DNA of 64,000 bases from JACRAV01 sp964571235 (GCA_964571235.1 CAZNAI010000010.1:62001-126000), one strand, 5' to 3'. Positions 15,619-23,615 are shown, numbered from the stretch's first letter. Notes: a model not told the origin generated them from the letters alone. Program-made: numbers and translations.

Positions 15619-16338
15619 ATGGATTTTTCAAATTCATACGAAGACCAAAAGCGGGCCGATGCCTATGCCAAGCTCGAATTCCCCGGCACTTACTACTTAG
15701 CTTTTCGAGATATACCTGAAATCGTAGCACGGCACACAACGGGCAAGCGGGCGCTTGATTTCGGATGCGGCACGGGCCGATCTACTCGCTTTTTGAAAAA
15801 GCACGGCTATGACGCAATAGGCGTCGACATTTCTGCTGAGATGCTCGCCAAAGCTCGTGCGTTCGATCCGGATGGCGACTATCGACTGGTCGGTGACAAT
15901 GGCCTGCAGGCATTTCCGCCGAACTCCCTCGATGTGGTGCTATCAATGTTCACCTTTGATAATATCCCGACAGTCGAGAAACGGGTGTCGTTGTTTTGTG
16001 ATCTTGGATCACTGTTGTCACCAAACGGCGCAATTGTTTGTCTTGATTCGACTCCTGAGCTTTACATAAACGAGTGGGCGTCATTTTCAACGTCGAGTTT
16101 CATCGAGAATCGCACCGCCACAAGTGGCAGTATAGTCCGGACGATCATGAACGATGTCGACGACAAGCGCCCGGTTGAAGATACGTTTTGGACGTATGGC
16201 GACTACTACGGACAATTTCGCAAGGCCGGTATGAAATTGATGGCGATGTATAAACCGCTTGGGCTTGAAAGCGAACCGTACGCGTGGGTGAATGAAACAC
16301 GCATCGCGCCGTGGGTAGTGTTCGTGTTGAAGAAGTAG
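15619..16338 (+). CDS. Class I SAM-dependent methyltransferase
   Basis: A 239-residue cytoplasmic methyltransferase. Motif I (RALDFGCGTGRSTRFLKK) is at residues about 44-61, the acidic loop (AIGVDISAEMLAKAR) follows, and a post-motif II region, LDVVLSMFTFDNI, precedes the C-terminal substrate part. Fold and length fit Methyltransf_11/25 family enzymes. Substrate is unknown: there is no neighbouring pathway, and the gene follows the Kor operon after 40 bp with a GC-rich hairpin (15579-15600) between them that may partly terminate. It converges with the secreted protein gene at 16476. Confidence 0.8.
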   Translation: MDFSNSYEDQKRADAYAKLEFPGTYYLAFRDIPEIVARHTTGKRALDFGCGTGRSTRFLKKHGYDAIGVDISAEMLAKARAFDPDGDYRLVGDNGLQAFPPNSLDVVLSMFTFDNIPTVEKRVSLFCDLGSLLSPNGAIVCLDSTPELYINEWASFSTSSFIENRTATSGSIVRTIMNDVDDKRPVEDTFWTYGDYYGQFRKAGMKLMAMYKPLGLESEPYAWVNETRIAPWVVFVLKK

Positions 16339-16343
16339 GAAGA

Positions 16344-16367
16344 CCCTTCGACAGGCTCAGGGTGAAG
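16344..16367. repeat. CCTTCGACA-type dispersed repeat
   Basis: One copy of a motif with CCCTTCGACAGGCTCAGGGT at its core. Three further copies with near-identical sequence lie at 20497-20521 (opposite strand), 23003-23026 and 40057-40080, all intergenic. It is a known type of dispersed motif in many bacterial genomes; its role is unclear. Confidence 0.6.
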
Positions 16368-16389
16368 CTCTTCCAATTGGGCAATTGTC

Positions 16390-16456
16390 GTTGAACCCGC
16401 CTATCTTCGAGTCCAAGAAAACAAAAAGGCGGGTTCAAAGACGAACCCGCCCTACA
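16390..16456 (-). terminator. GGCGGGTTC-family palindrome acting as terminator
   Basis: On the minus strand the arms GGCGGGTTC and GAACCCGCC flank CGTCTTT-type loop bases and run into TTTTTGTTTT, an excellent intrinsic terminator for the secreted-protein gene at 16476. A second GAACCCGCC arm at 16393-16401 makes the element larger. It sits between convergent genes. Related copies are at 731, 36463, 44605, 44656 and 60769. Confidence 0.7.
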
Positions 16457-16475
16457 ATTGTTAGAAATGCAGAGA

Positions 16476-17021
16476 TTACTTGCCGTCGGCGGCCATCTTA
16501 CCCGCCGGCATGTCCATCATAGACGCCATCATTTCGCACTTTTCCTGAATAGCCGCTATCTTGGCCTGGGTACCGGGATCAGTGGAGGTCATGACCATCA
16601 CATCTCCCTTCTTGGATTTCCCCATGCTCATCTTTGCGCCGGATTTCATGGCGCCGTGAATCTCCTGGCAGAATGAGCAGAGTTGCGTCTTGACCTGTTC
16701 ATCGGTCATTGAAGCGCATCCTTCGGCGGCCTTGCACATTTCGTCATATGCCGCGTGGTAAGCCGCAATTTTCTTGGCATCATTGCTCGTCACCCAGTGG
16801 CTGAGCATGGTGCCGTCGTTGAGTTTGACCGCTTCCATGCCGATCGGGCCGAACTCTTCCATGTGGGCGCCCATGTGTTTACATACGGCGCATTTCATCA
16901 TTTCCGATTTCATCGCTTCCATTGTCGGTTTCCCAGCCATACCCATTTTGGTATCTCCGGCAAAGGCAACGGCGCACGCGACGACCAGAATCAGCGCGAT
17001 CAGCGACAGTTTCTTAGTCAT
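16476..17021 (-). CDS. Secreted Cys/Met-rich protein with two CxxC motifs
   Basis: A 181-residue exported protein of no family I recognise. The signal peptide is about residues 1-22 (MTKKLSLIALILVVACAVAFAG). The mature part is rich in Met, Lys and His and has two CxxC motifs with nearby His: CAVCKHMGAHMEEFG near residue 43 and CSFCQEIHGAMKSG near residue 117, plus single Cys near 91 and 99. The pattern suggests metal binding (copper, iron or zinc) or redox chemistry in the periplasm; that is inference. A strong CGGAGG ribosome site precedes the ATG, and a GGCGGGTTC-family terminator follows. It stands alone between convergent and tandem neighbours. Confidence 0.7.
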   Translation of the reverse strand: MTKKLSLIALILVVACAVAFAGDTKMGMAGKPTMEAMKSEMMKCAVCKHMGAHMEEFGPIGMEAVKLNDGTMLSHWVTSNDAKKIAAYHAAYDEMCKAAEGCASMTDEQVKTQLCSFCQEIHGAMKSGAKMSMGKSKKGDVMVMTSTDPGTQAKIAAIQEKCEMMASMMDMPAGKMAADGK

Positions 17022-17216
17022 GTGAGGACCTCCGTGTATAGTGTGTGATACTGTTTGTGTGCGGGTGCAAGACCCGCGTTTCTGTTAGTTATAACCCAAT
17101 ACTATAGCCGCGGTTCGAGTCACACAACAAAAAGATGGAGTGAATCGGTCGGTCTTTGTCACATCAGAGTCACGCTGTTGTGTGACAAAACGATACACGA
17201 GTGATTGCTTTACGAT

Positions 17217-17371
17217 GTGGTGTCAGGTGAGGGCACCTGACACCACGAAATCAAAGAAGAGATTGTTTCGCTTCGCTCCGCTCACAACGACGGAGAGCGC
17301 GGCAGGTCTTCGAAGACTAGGACCTGCCGCAACCCTCGCACTCTTTCCAACGGGCAGGCAGGAAGCCTGCC
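17217..17371. repeat. Cluster of perfect palindromes in intergenic DNA
   Basis: Three hairpins lie together. GTGGTGTCAGGT with its complement is at 17217-17246 (12-bp arms, 6-base loop). GCGGCAGGTC with its complement is at 17299-17330. GGCAGGC/GCCTGCC is at 17353-17371. The first has a relative at 36381-36406. The gap 17022-17406 holds no credible gene; a frame through it that continues antisense to the OmpA/TSP3 gene is rejected. Confidence 0.6.
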
Positions 17372-17406
17372 GCGCACAAATTTGGGTTTATTTTACATCG
17401 CGCCGA

Positions 17407-18897
17407 TTACTTGATCGATTCGAGCTCGGTGCGGCGGTTTTTCGCGCGACCGGCGTCGGTGTTGTTGTCGCCAATGAAATACTTCGGATCCTCACCGTAT
17501 CCTTTCGCGGTCATCTGATCAGCAGGCACGCTCTTGCTTACCAGATAGGCCATCACGCCGTTGGCGCGATTTTGCGAAAGAGTCTGGTTCATGTCGGCCT
17601 TGCCGCGACTGTCGGTGAATCCGCGAATTTCGATTTTGGTGTCGGGCCAGGCGATGATCCGCTCGGCAATCGAATCGAGCTGGTGTTTGGACTTTTCATC
17701 CGGCTCGTACGAATTGGGAACGTAATTGATATTGAGCGTGATCTTTTCAGTGATCTTCTTGGCCAGCGGCACTCCGTCGGTGTCGACTTTCACTCCCTTC
17801 GGAGTTCCCGGAGCTTTGTCCTTGTCGTCGGTGACACCATCGCTGTCGGAATCCTTGGGGCATCCTTCAGCATTCACTGCCGAGCCTTTGGGCGAATCGG
17901 GGCACTTGTCGAGTTGATCGGGTACACCGTCGCCGTCGGAGTCAGGAGCGCAACCGTTGGCGTCGACTTTCACACCGGCCGGTGTGTTCGGGCATTTGTC
18001 GAGATAGTCGGCGACTCCGTCACCGTCGGAGTCTTTCGGGCATCCGTCGGAGTTGACTGCCACACCAGAAGGTGTGCCGGGGCATTTATCGAGATAGTCG
18101 GCGACACCGTCACCATCGGTGTCCTTCGGACATCCGAGCTTGTCGACCTTTACACCCTTCGGTGTCTCAGGGCATTTGTCTTTTGCATCGACCACACCGT
18201 CGTGATCGGAGTCGATCTCGCCACCAAAAAGAAAACAGAGAGCGATCGAGGGCTCAAGGTATCCCTTGAATGGCCGGTTGTCGAATTCTTCCCAAGTACT
18301 CGGGCCGTAGAATCCCGCGGGCATGTCCTGCGAGAGATTGGCGAACTCACGGCTATACTTGATTTGGAAATCGAGTGCGAACGATTCGCGAAGTGGGACT
18401 AATATTCCGGTGCCGAGTTTCCAGTTGACATCGGTGGCCTTATGTGAAACTTCGGTGTCGAAGTTCTTCACTTTCCACATATCCAACCCGAGTCCGCCGA
18501 GGAAATATGGCTGAAAGAACCAGACCGGTTCGTAGTAGCGCTGAATTTCGAGCCCAAATCCTATCCCAGACAGGTGCACGGTGGCGTTTCCGAGCTTGGT
18601 AAACTCGTCACCCTGGTTTTCATACCCAGTGGTGTCGTCATGGGTGTGCATGTATTTTCCGCTTAGGCCGAGCATGATTCGGTTGCTGATTCCCTTGCGG
18701 ATTCCAACGCCGAAATCCCAGCCCATCATAAATGGTTGGCGGGATCCGCCAACAAACGTAAAATCACTGCCATGTTGTAGTGGTGCAAAAACAGGGGCGC
18801 GAAAATCGATGACAGTCTTCCCTTTCAGATCGGTCGCATTCGCGGAGAGCGAAAAGGCTAGCACGAGTAGCGCGAGAAAAATCGAGGCGGTTTTCAT
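17407..18897 (-). CDS. OmpA family protein with TSP3 calcium-binding repeats
   Basis: I start this gene at the ATG at 18897, giving 496 residues with a clear signal peptide (MKTASIFLALLVLAFSLSANA). The upstream in-frame 99 codons have no signal and read as leader DNA. Residues about 22-220 look like an 8-stranded outer-membrane barrel. Residues about 225-375 hold five to six thrombospondin type 3 / calcium-binding repeats (DSDGDGVADYLDKCP pattern). Residues about 380-496 form an OmpA peptidoglycan-binding domain (RGFTDSRGKADMNQ, GRAKNRRTELESIK). This is the classical OprF-like architecture joining the outer membrane to peptidoglycan. GAGAAGGGA precedes the start. It is divergent from the first RRM gene. 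Confidence 0.88.
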   Translation of the reverse strand: MKTASIFLALLVLAFSLSANATDLKGKTVIDFRAPVFAPLQHGSDFTFVGGSRQPFMMGWDFGVGIRKGISNRIMLGLSGKYMHTHDDTTGYENQGDEFTKLGNATVHLSGIGFGLEIQRYYEPVWFFQPYFLGGLGLDMWKVKNFDTEVSHKATDVNWKLGTGILVPLRESFALDFQIKYSREFANLSQDMPAGFYGPSTWEEFDNRPFKGYLEPSIALCFLFGGEIDSDHDGVVDAKDKCPETPKGVKVDKLGCPKDTDGDGVADYLDKCPGTPSGVAVNSDGCPKDSDGDGVADYLDKCPNTPAGVKVDANGCAPDSDGDGVPDQLDKCPDSPKGSAVNAEGCPKDSDSDGVTDDKDKAPGTPKGVKVDTDGVPLAKKITEKITLNINYVPNSYEPDEKSKHQLDSIAERIIAWPDTKIEIRGFTDSRGKADMNQTLSQNRANGVMAYLVSKSVPADQMTAKGYGEDPKYFIGDNNTDAGRAKNRRTELESIK

Positions 18898-19165
18898 TTT
18901 CAAATCCCTTCTCTTGGCCGGCGAGTCTTGGCCGGCACCCGGTGAGGCGGTGTTTCGATTGCGTATTCTGTCACTAAACAGGCCAACTGAGACAGGGGAG
19001 TCAACAAAGAAGTTCCGTCGCCGTACATCGCTGAACCACAATAAGATAGATGCGTCGTACAATGCGGGACATCGTCGACCGACCTGGGCAACGACGCGGC
19101 TCCCATTGCGGACAGTTGTGACCGCGGGACGCGTTCGTTGCGTCAAATAAAAGTGGAATTGGGTG

Positions 19166-19194
19166 TTGACATTGCCCACGTTTGTCGATACCAT
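19166..19194 (+). promoter_or_regulatory. Candidate promoter of the RRM gene cluster
   Basis: TTGACA is followed after 17 bases by TACCAT. The predicted start near 19201 would give a leader of about 175 nt before the first RRM gene, long enough for cold-shock-type or autoregulatory structure. The remaining gap 18898-19165 shows no gene or repeat that I can support. Confidence 0.4.
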
Positions 19195-19376
19195 ATAGTG
19201 AACGTAACTGTGCTCTGTTAATAGTTTCTCAAGCTTTCGGCCTCATAAGTCAATCCTTGTCAAATCGTTAATCCAGTCGCACTTGTGCAATACTGCACGT
19301 GAACTGTTTGTCTGTCTTGGCGAATTCGAAATTCGGATAGCTGAGCGAGTAGATGAACGAAATTTGGAGAAGTAGA

Positions 19377-19685
19377 ATGAATATCTACGTAGGAAACCTG
19401 TCTTATGATGCGGCCGAGGCGGACATTCGTCAGGCGTTTGAGCAGTATGGTGAAGTCACCAGTGTGAACATCATCAAGGACAAATTCTCGGGCGAACCGC
19501 GGGGCTTTGGCTTCGTGGAAATGCCGGGCAAAGAAATGGCCCAGGCGGCCATCTCGGCGCTCAACGGCCAGGACCTTAAGGGTCGGTCGCTTTCTGTGAA
19601 CGAAGCTCGTCCGCGCGTCGAAGGCGGCGGTGACGGTGCTCGTCGCGGCGGTGGTGGCGGCGATCGTGGCCGTCGCTCCTGGTAG
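19377..19685 (+). CDS. RRM RNA-binding protein with Gly/Arg-rich tail
   Basis: A 102-residue RNA-binding protein. The RRM fold spans residues 1-80: RNP2 is IYVGNL at 3-8 and RNP1 is RGFGFVEM near 42-49, with the conserved aromatic residues. The tail (about 83-102) is Gly/Arg-rich, an RGG-like region. This is the layout of bacterial/cyanobacterial Rbp proteins, which bind single-stranded RNA and are often cold-induced. The ATG at 19377 is preceded by GGAGA and fits the family N-terminus; an earlier ATG at 19353 would add eight atypical residues. It is the first of three consecutive RRM genes. Confidence 0.9.
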   Translation: MNIYVGNLSYDAAEADIRQAFEQYGEVTSVNIIKDKFSGEPRGFGFVEMPGKEMAQAAISALNGQDLKGRSLSVNEARPRVEGGGDGARRGGGGGDRGRRSW

Positions 19686-19800
19686 TAAGTAATACGACAC
19701 GGTCGGGCCGATAACGCCCGACCGTCCCACACTCGCGAAGGGCACCGCGCAGTGCGAAGTGCTTTTTGGCCAACCTTTTCGATAACGAGTTACAACAGTA

Positions 19801-20193
19801 ATGAAGATCTTTGTGGACAATCTCGCTTTTGAGATTATGGATGATTTCCTGCGGGCCGCTTTCGAGCAATTCGGACGGGTCAATTCCGCAGTGATAGCGC
19901 GCGAGCACAACAGTTCCGATTCGCGCGGATATGCCTTTGTCGAAATGCCCGACGAAAACGAAGCACGGACAGCAATCGAGCAAATGAACGGCAAGGAAAT
20001 GATGGGGCGACCGATTGAAGTGAGCGTTGCCACTGCCGAATCCGAAGCGCGCCGTAACCGGGCCGCCAACGCCCTACCGCGTGGCCCGCGCACCGAACGG
20101 CCGCCGTCGCGCAACCGCCAACAACAAGACGGGCGCAAGCGGCAAATTGGATCGGTCTCAAATCCCAAGACGCGGTATGGACGGCTTGGATAA
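19801..20193 (+). CDS. RRM RNA-binding protein with basic disordered tail
   Basis: A 130-residue protein. The RRM spans residues 1-80, with RNP2 as IFVDNL at 3-8 and RNP1 as RGYAFVEM near 42-49. Residues 80-130 form an Arg/Asn/Gln/Pro-rich, strongly basic tail, different from the Gly-rich tail of the preceding protein. RNP2 has Asp where the first paralogue has Gly. It follows the first RRM gene by 115 bp and is separated from the third by only 14 bp. A divergent gene-family member after tandem duplication is the simplest reading. It likely has an RNA-chaperone or mRNA-binding role in the cytoplasm. Confidence 0.85.
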   Translation: MKIFVDNLAFEIMDDFLRAAFEQFGRVNSAVIAREHNSSDSRGYAFVEMPDENEARTAIEQMNGKEMMGRPIEVSVATAESEARRNRAANALPRGPRTERPPSRNRQQQDGRKRQIGSVSNPKTRYGRLG

Positions 20194-20207
20194 AAACTGG
20201 AGTTTTT

Positions 20208-20456
20208 GTGAAGATTCATGTCGACAATCTGACAATTGACACGGTTGAAGAAGACATTCGCTCCGCCTTTGGCGCGTTTGGCGATGTCGAGAAAGTGAAT
20301 ATTGCGCGGAGTTCGACCGACGGTAGCTCGCGCGGTTTTGGGTTTATTGATGTGGCGCTGGAAGCCGACGGCCGGGCGATGATTTCCGGAATGAACGGCT
20401 CGACTTTGCACGGCCACACTCTGAGAGTCAGCCAGGCCCGCAAAAAAGGGCGGTAG
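20208..20456 (+). CDS. Minimal RRM RNA-binding protein
   Basis: An 82-residue protein that is essentially one RRM: RNP2 is IHVDNL at 3-8 and RNP1 is RGFGFIDV near 42-49, ending in a short KKGR basic tail. The start is GTG at 20208 with GGAG five bases upstream; no ATG fits the fold. It shares the 'KI.VDNL' N-terminus with the second protein, so the two are probably the closer pair. Loss of the tail suggests a different binding mode or partner from the other two. It converges with the restriction-modification genes. Confidence 0.85.
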   Translation: MKIHVDNLTIDTVEEDIRSAFGAFGDVEKVNIARSSTDGSSRGFGFIDVALEADGRAMISGMNGSTLHGHTLRVSQARKKGR

Positions 20457-20496
20457 AAGCCCGCTTTCGTTCGAAAATCTGCCGTTACAAACGACA

Positions 20497-20521
20497 CGTC
20501 ACCCTGAGCTTGTCGAAAGGG
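20497..20521. repeat. CCTTCGACA-type dispersed repeat (minus orientation)
   Basis: Core CACCCTGAGCTTGTCGAAAG, the complement of copies at 16344, 23003 and 40057. It lies between convergent genes and is followed by a CGACCGAAGCAATCTCGCC segment related to the repeats at 39895 and 60677. Confidence 0.6.
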
Positions 20522-20592
20522 ATGCGACCGAAGCAATCTCGCCTAGGCGAGGTCAACTCAAATTATTGAGAGTAACGGCCTTCTCATAATCG

Positions 20593-21576
20593 CTACAGTT
20601 CAGCGATCACTCGATCCCAATCTTGCCTTTGCCACAGCAAATTGCCGGTGCTAAAAAGAAAGCCGGCGTCGTGGGCGAACTCTCCGATTCCTTCAAATTC
20701 AATTTTGCCGATTATTTGCTCTTGTCGCCTGATCAATTCAAGGTCCCCCGACCGGATGGGGCCGTTCCAGGATGTGACCTTGTAGTTTTTTCTGCCCTTC
20801 TTGCCGCTGTAAGGAAGTGGCGGATATTGAGTCTTTCGCTCAGCGAATCCCGCGACGTACGCGGGAATGTCGCGGAAAGTTGGCAATTTTAGGAACAGAT
20901 CATCTGCTTGCTCTTGAGTGAGACTGCCAACACCTATTCCGCTCTTTAAGACCTTGTCTTGGAAAACACTGATGTGTTTAAAGAAAGAAAACAGGTGATC
21001 TCGACCCGTCGCAACCTTTACCTGTACATGGATGTCTGAGTGATCAAATTGATTCCCGGGGATATCCAGCCAAATGCCATTGAATTTAGTGGTCTTAACA
21101 CCGACTTTTAGCAACGGTTGCCGCCACTGGCCGCCCGTAGTCTTCATCTCTGGGATATCGGTAGGAAGATACTCCTCAAGGGTCCCAATTTCGTGACCCA
21201 GGCGAATATCTATCCCCCAATTGTTCTTAAGGAACAGCTTCATTCCATACTCGCCGAGGTATCCGCGCGTCATGTCCGCCCAGAGTTGTCCAAGATCTCG
21301 TTGCCGGGAACTACCATAGTCTGTGGCGGCAATTCCGCTGGCAATCTTGAGCGCGTCCACGCACATTTCGGTATATCCCTGCAAACCGATAAGCACTGTG
21401 TTGGGTAGCAGACGTTCCGTGATCCACTTTTCGACATCTGATTGGTCGGGAGATAAGCATTCTCCGCCGGCAATAGCTTTCGATACTATAACCTTGGCCT
21501 CATTCTCATCCACTGGAATGTGCGAGGCAATGCGTGCGGCGCTACGTTCGAGAGTATCTTCAGATATGCTCGCCAA
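20593..21576 (-). CDS. Putative type II restriction endonuclease partner of the C5 methyltransferase
   Basis: A 327-residue protein I cannot place in a named enzyme family. It lies 34 bp downstream of a DNA cytosine methyltransferase in the same orientation, the usual arrangement for type II restriction-modification. Residues about 118-175 contain elements that could form a PD-(D/E)xK core: GEYGMKLFL, then ID/TDIPEMKT and GVKTT followed by WLDIP and HVQVKV. This is only a visual match. The start is TTG with AGGAG upstream. Coding bases are AT-richer than neighbouring housekeeping genes, consistent with horizontal transfer. Alternative: a methylase-associated accessory protein rather than the nuclease. 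Confidence 0.6.
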   Translation of the reverse strand: MASISEDTLERSAARIASHIPVDENEAKVIVSKAIAGGECLSPDQSDVEKWITERLLPNTVLIGLQGYTEMCVDALKIASGIAATDYGSSRQRDLGQLWADMTRGYLGEYGMKLFLKNNWGIDIRLGHEIGTLEEYLPTDIPEMKTTGGQWRQPLLKVGVKTTKFNGIWLDIPGNQFDHSDIHVQVKVATGRDHLFSFFKHISVFQDKVLKSGIGVGSLTQEQADDLFLKLPTFRDIPAYVAGFAERKTQYPPLPYSGKKGRKNYKVTSWNGPIRSGDLELIRRQEQIIGKIEFEGIGEFAHDAGFLFSTGNLLWQRQDWDRVIAEL

Positions 21577-21610
21577 TTGACCTGCTCCTCAAAATACGAT
21601 AAGACTGAAT

Positions 21611-22771
21611 TCACGCATGCATTGACGTCAGAGACAGCTGTGATTCATGAACATTAATGTTCCCTGACTCATAGTGCGGGTATTTCACATCAAGCAGTGA
21701 TTTGAGAACACATTCAAAGATGAACTTCGCCATCAGGGGAGGGACAGCCATCCCAATTTGCCTGCGAACACTTTCCTTTGATCCCTCAAAGACAAAATCA
21801 TCCGGAAAGGTTTGAATTCGGGCCCTTTCCCTGTTAGTCAGTGCTCTCGGCTCCTCCCAATGGTAAACATGGGTGCCTCCTCCCCCGCTTCCAGTGATTG
21901 TATACGACGGCTGATCCGGATGCAAGCGTCGGTAAATATGACTCATCCGAGTATTAGGCACATTCAAACGTAAGTGAGCAGGCAGATCAGCCTGCCAACA
22001 ATTTTGACCCGGCTTAATCAATCTAAGGCGCTCTTCAACTCGTTTGTCTTGCCTCGTGTATTCCTGGTTCGCCGCGTCCATCGGAATCGGCGGACTCAAA
22101 AGTGCAGTCCGAGCGGTGACATACTCGCCGTGTACCGTTGGCAATGGAATCCGAAAAGTCTTTCGGCAACGATTGGCGATTCCCACAATGACAATACGGT
22201 GACGAGTCTGCGGAACTCCGTATTGCTCGAAGCGATAGAGGTGTGCCGACACATTGTACCCGCCCCCTGCCCTTTGCAAATCTGCGAGGATTCGGCGTAG
22301 CGACTTCCCATTATCCGCGCTACTTAGGCCACTAACATTTTCTGCAACAAAGACCAACGGATCAAACTTGTCCAAAATCTTCACGCCATAGGTGTACAGA
22401 GGACCGAATGCTCCACCAAAGCCCTTCTTCTCACCTACATGGCTGAAATCGTTACACGGGAATCCATAGGCGAAAACATCGATGGGGGTCAGGCTCGAGA
22501 GCTTAAGTTCCCTTACATCTGTGCAACAGATAGTTTCTGGCTGACTGGGGCAAATGTTTCTGCAATAGGTGCGGCAACTGTCCGGATCATAATCAGAAGC
22601 CCAAGCATGTTGCAATCGATAGATCTTGCCTTTCAAAGTCACCTTTGCTTGCGTAGCACCCAGCGCGAGTCCGCCCGGACCACAAAACAACTCACCAAAT
22701 CGCAGTATTTCGGGAATCTTGGAAGAGCCATTCACGAGTACATGTATACAGCCGCTCAAGAGCAAAAGCAA
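21611..22771 (-). CDS. DNA (cytosine-5) methyltransferase
   Basis: Up to 386 residues with the C5-methyltransferase motifs in canonical order: motif I FGELFCGPGGLALGA, motif IV GFPCNDFS (catalytic Cys), motif VI FVAENVSGL, motif VIII QTRHRIVIVG, a target-recognition region, then motif IX/X near RARIQTFPDDFVFEG and QIGMAVPP. It methylates cytosine C5 in a specific DNA site that cannot be read from sequence. The first in-frame start is TTG at 22771; a GTG at 22735 begins closer to motif I and is a good alternative. Base composition is AT-rich, and the pair with the downstream gene forms a compact restriction-modification island between repeats. Confidence 0.9.
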   Translation of the reverse strand: MLLLLSGCIHVLVNGSSKIPEILRFGELFCGPGGLALGATQAKVTLKGKIYRLQHAWASDYDPDSCRTYCRNICPSQPETICCTDVRELKLSSLTPIDVFAYGFPCNDFSHVGEKKGFGGAFGPLYTYGVKILDKFDPLVFVAENVSGLSSADNGKSLRRILADLQRAGGGYNVSAHLYRFEQYGVPQTRHRIVIVGIANRCRKTFRIPLPTVHGEYVTARTALLSPPIPMDAANQEYTRQDKRVEERLRLIKPGQNCWQADLPAHLRLNVPNTRMSHIYRRLHPDQPSYTITGSGGGGTHVYHWEEPRALTNRERARIQTFPDDFVFEGSKESVRRQIGMAVPPLMAKFIFECVLKSLLDVKYPHYESGNINVHESQLSLTSMHA

Positions 22772-22920
22772 TCACACTCTTTCGGGTCGACCAATGCCCC
22801 CTAAGCCTTGTGCTAATGCTTCGGTGGCCCCACCCCCCCCTCTTGACTTGCCTGCCAAAAAGAAGCTAATTAAGAACTTAGACCGAGGGGAGTCGGCCTA
22901 ATGGTGTGGTAACACTGATG

Positions 22921-23026
22921 GTGTCGGGTAGCCGTCGTCCCGTCCGTCCAATGGTGGACAGGACTTGCCAACCCGACCTACTGGAGGAAGAGAGATTGCG
23001 ACGCCCTTCGACAAGCTCAGGGTGAC
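22921..23026. repeat. GTCGGGT palindrome plus CCTTCGACA-type repeat
   Basis: GTGTCGGGTA at 22921-22930 pairs with TACCCGAC-type bases at 22971-22981, related to the composite at 1564-1685. A CCTTCGACAAGCTCAGGGTG copy follows at 23003-23026. The rest of the 22772-23192 gap holds a run of C near 22835 and no credible gene. Confidence 0.55.
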
Positions 23027-23192
23027 GTTGCATTTAGGACCGCGCACAGCGGGCAGATGTTGTAAAGGAACATCGCGCAAGGCGATGCGTAGATAGTAAA
23101 CGAGGCAAGATTGTGAATGGAACATCGCCGGGTCTCACCGCGCGACAAGTCGCGCACAAGGACCCGTCGAAACCGATATTCTGGAGGCAGGA

Positions 23193-23537
23193 ATGAGACT
23201 CAGCGACCGGATGCAAAGTAATATCGTGATACTTCAGCCCAAAGGGAAGATCATGGGCGGTCCGGATACCAGTTTACTCCACGACAAACTGCACGAGTAT
23301 ATCGAGCAGAACAAGCGTCAGGTGGTCATCGATCTGGCCGATGTCGACTGGATGAACTCGACCGGGCTGGGAATCCTAATCGCGGGGTATACCACTCTGC
23401 GCAACAATCAGGGCGAACTCAAACTGGCCAATGTGACCGATAAGATTCAGTCGCTGTTGACCATCACCAAGCTGGTGTCGGTGTTCGAGGCGTACGATTC
23501 GGTCGACGAGGCGATTGCCAGCTTTTCCAAGCCATGA
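23193..23537 (+). CDS. STAS-domain anti-sigma factor antagonist (RsbV/SpoIIAA-like)
   Basis: A 114-residue single STAS domain. The phosphorylatable Ser is in DWMNSTGLGILI (Ser about 56), preceded by the typical VVIDLADV strand. In RsbV/SpoIIAA proteins the dephosphorylated form binds the anti-sigma kinase and frees the sigma factor or other target. The next two genes encode the matching kinase and phosphatase types, so a complete partner-switching module is present. A hairpin with a T-run follows the stop codon and could reduce read-through, letting antagonist and kinase differ in amount. A GGAGGCAGGA leader is a good ribosome site. Confidence 0.88.
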   Translation: MRLSDRMQSNIVILQPKGKIMGGPDTSLLHDKLHEYIEQNKRQVVIDLADVDWMNSTGLGILIAGYTTLRNNQGELKLANVTDKIQSLLTITKLVSVFEAYDSVDEAIASFSKP

Positions 23538-23568
23538 TCACAAACAGAAAATAATCTTCGGTTTACCA

Positions 23569-23601
23569 CAGGCGGACAGCCATAGTCTGCCTGTTTTTTT
23601 T
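23569..23601 (+). terminator. Intrinsic terminator/attenuator between STAS and kinase genes
   Basis: CAGGCGGAC and GTCTGCCTG form a 9-bp stem with one G-T pair around AGCCATA, followed by eight T. It lies 31 bp after the antagonist gene and 15 bp before the kinase gene, so it should end or attenuate transcription within the module. Confidence 0.75.
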
Positions 23602-23615
23602 GGAGCGACACACCT

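Noticed and set aside
17140..18402. Long plus-strand frame (420 codons)
   Set aside because: It lies antisense to the TSP3/OmpA gene, starts in palindromic DNA and mirrors the repeat region; no protein-like features.
19260..20417. Minus-strand frame (385 codons)
   Set aside because: Antisense to three clear RRM genes; composition is that of a shadow frame.
22834..22843. Run of C as possible phase-variation tract
   Set aside because: It lies in non-coding DNA with no gene or promoter that it would switch.
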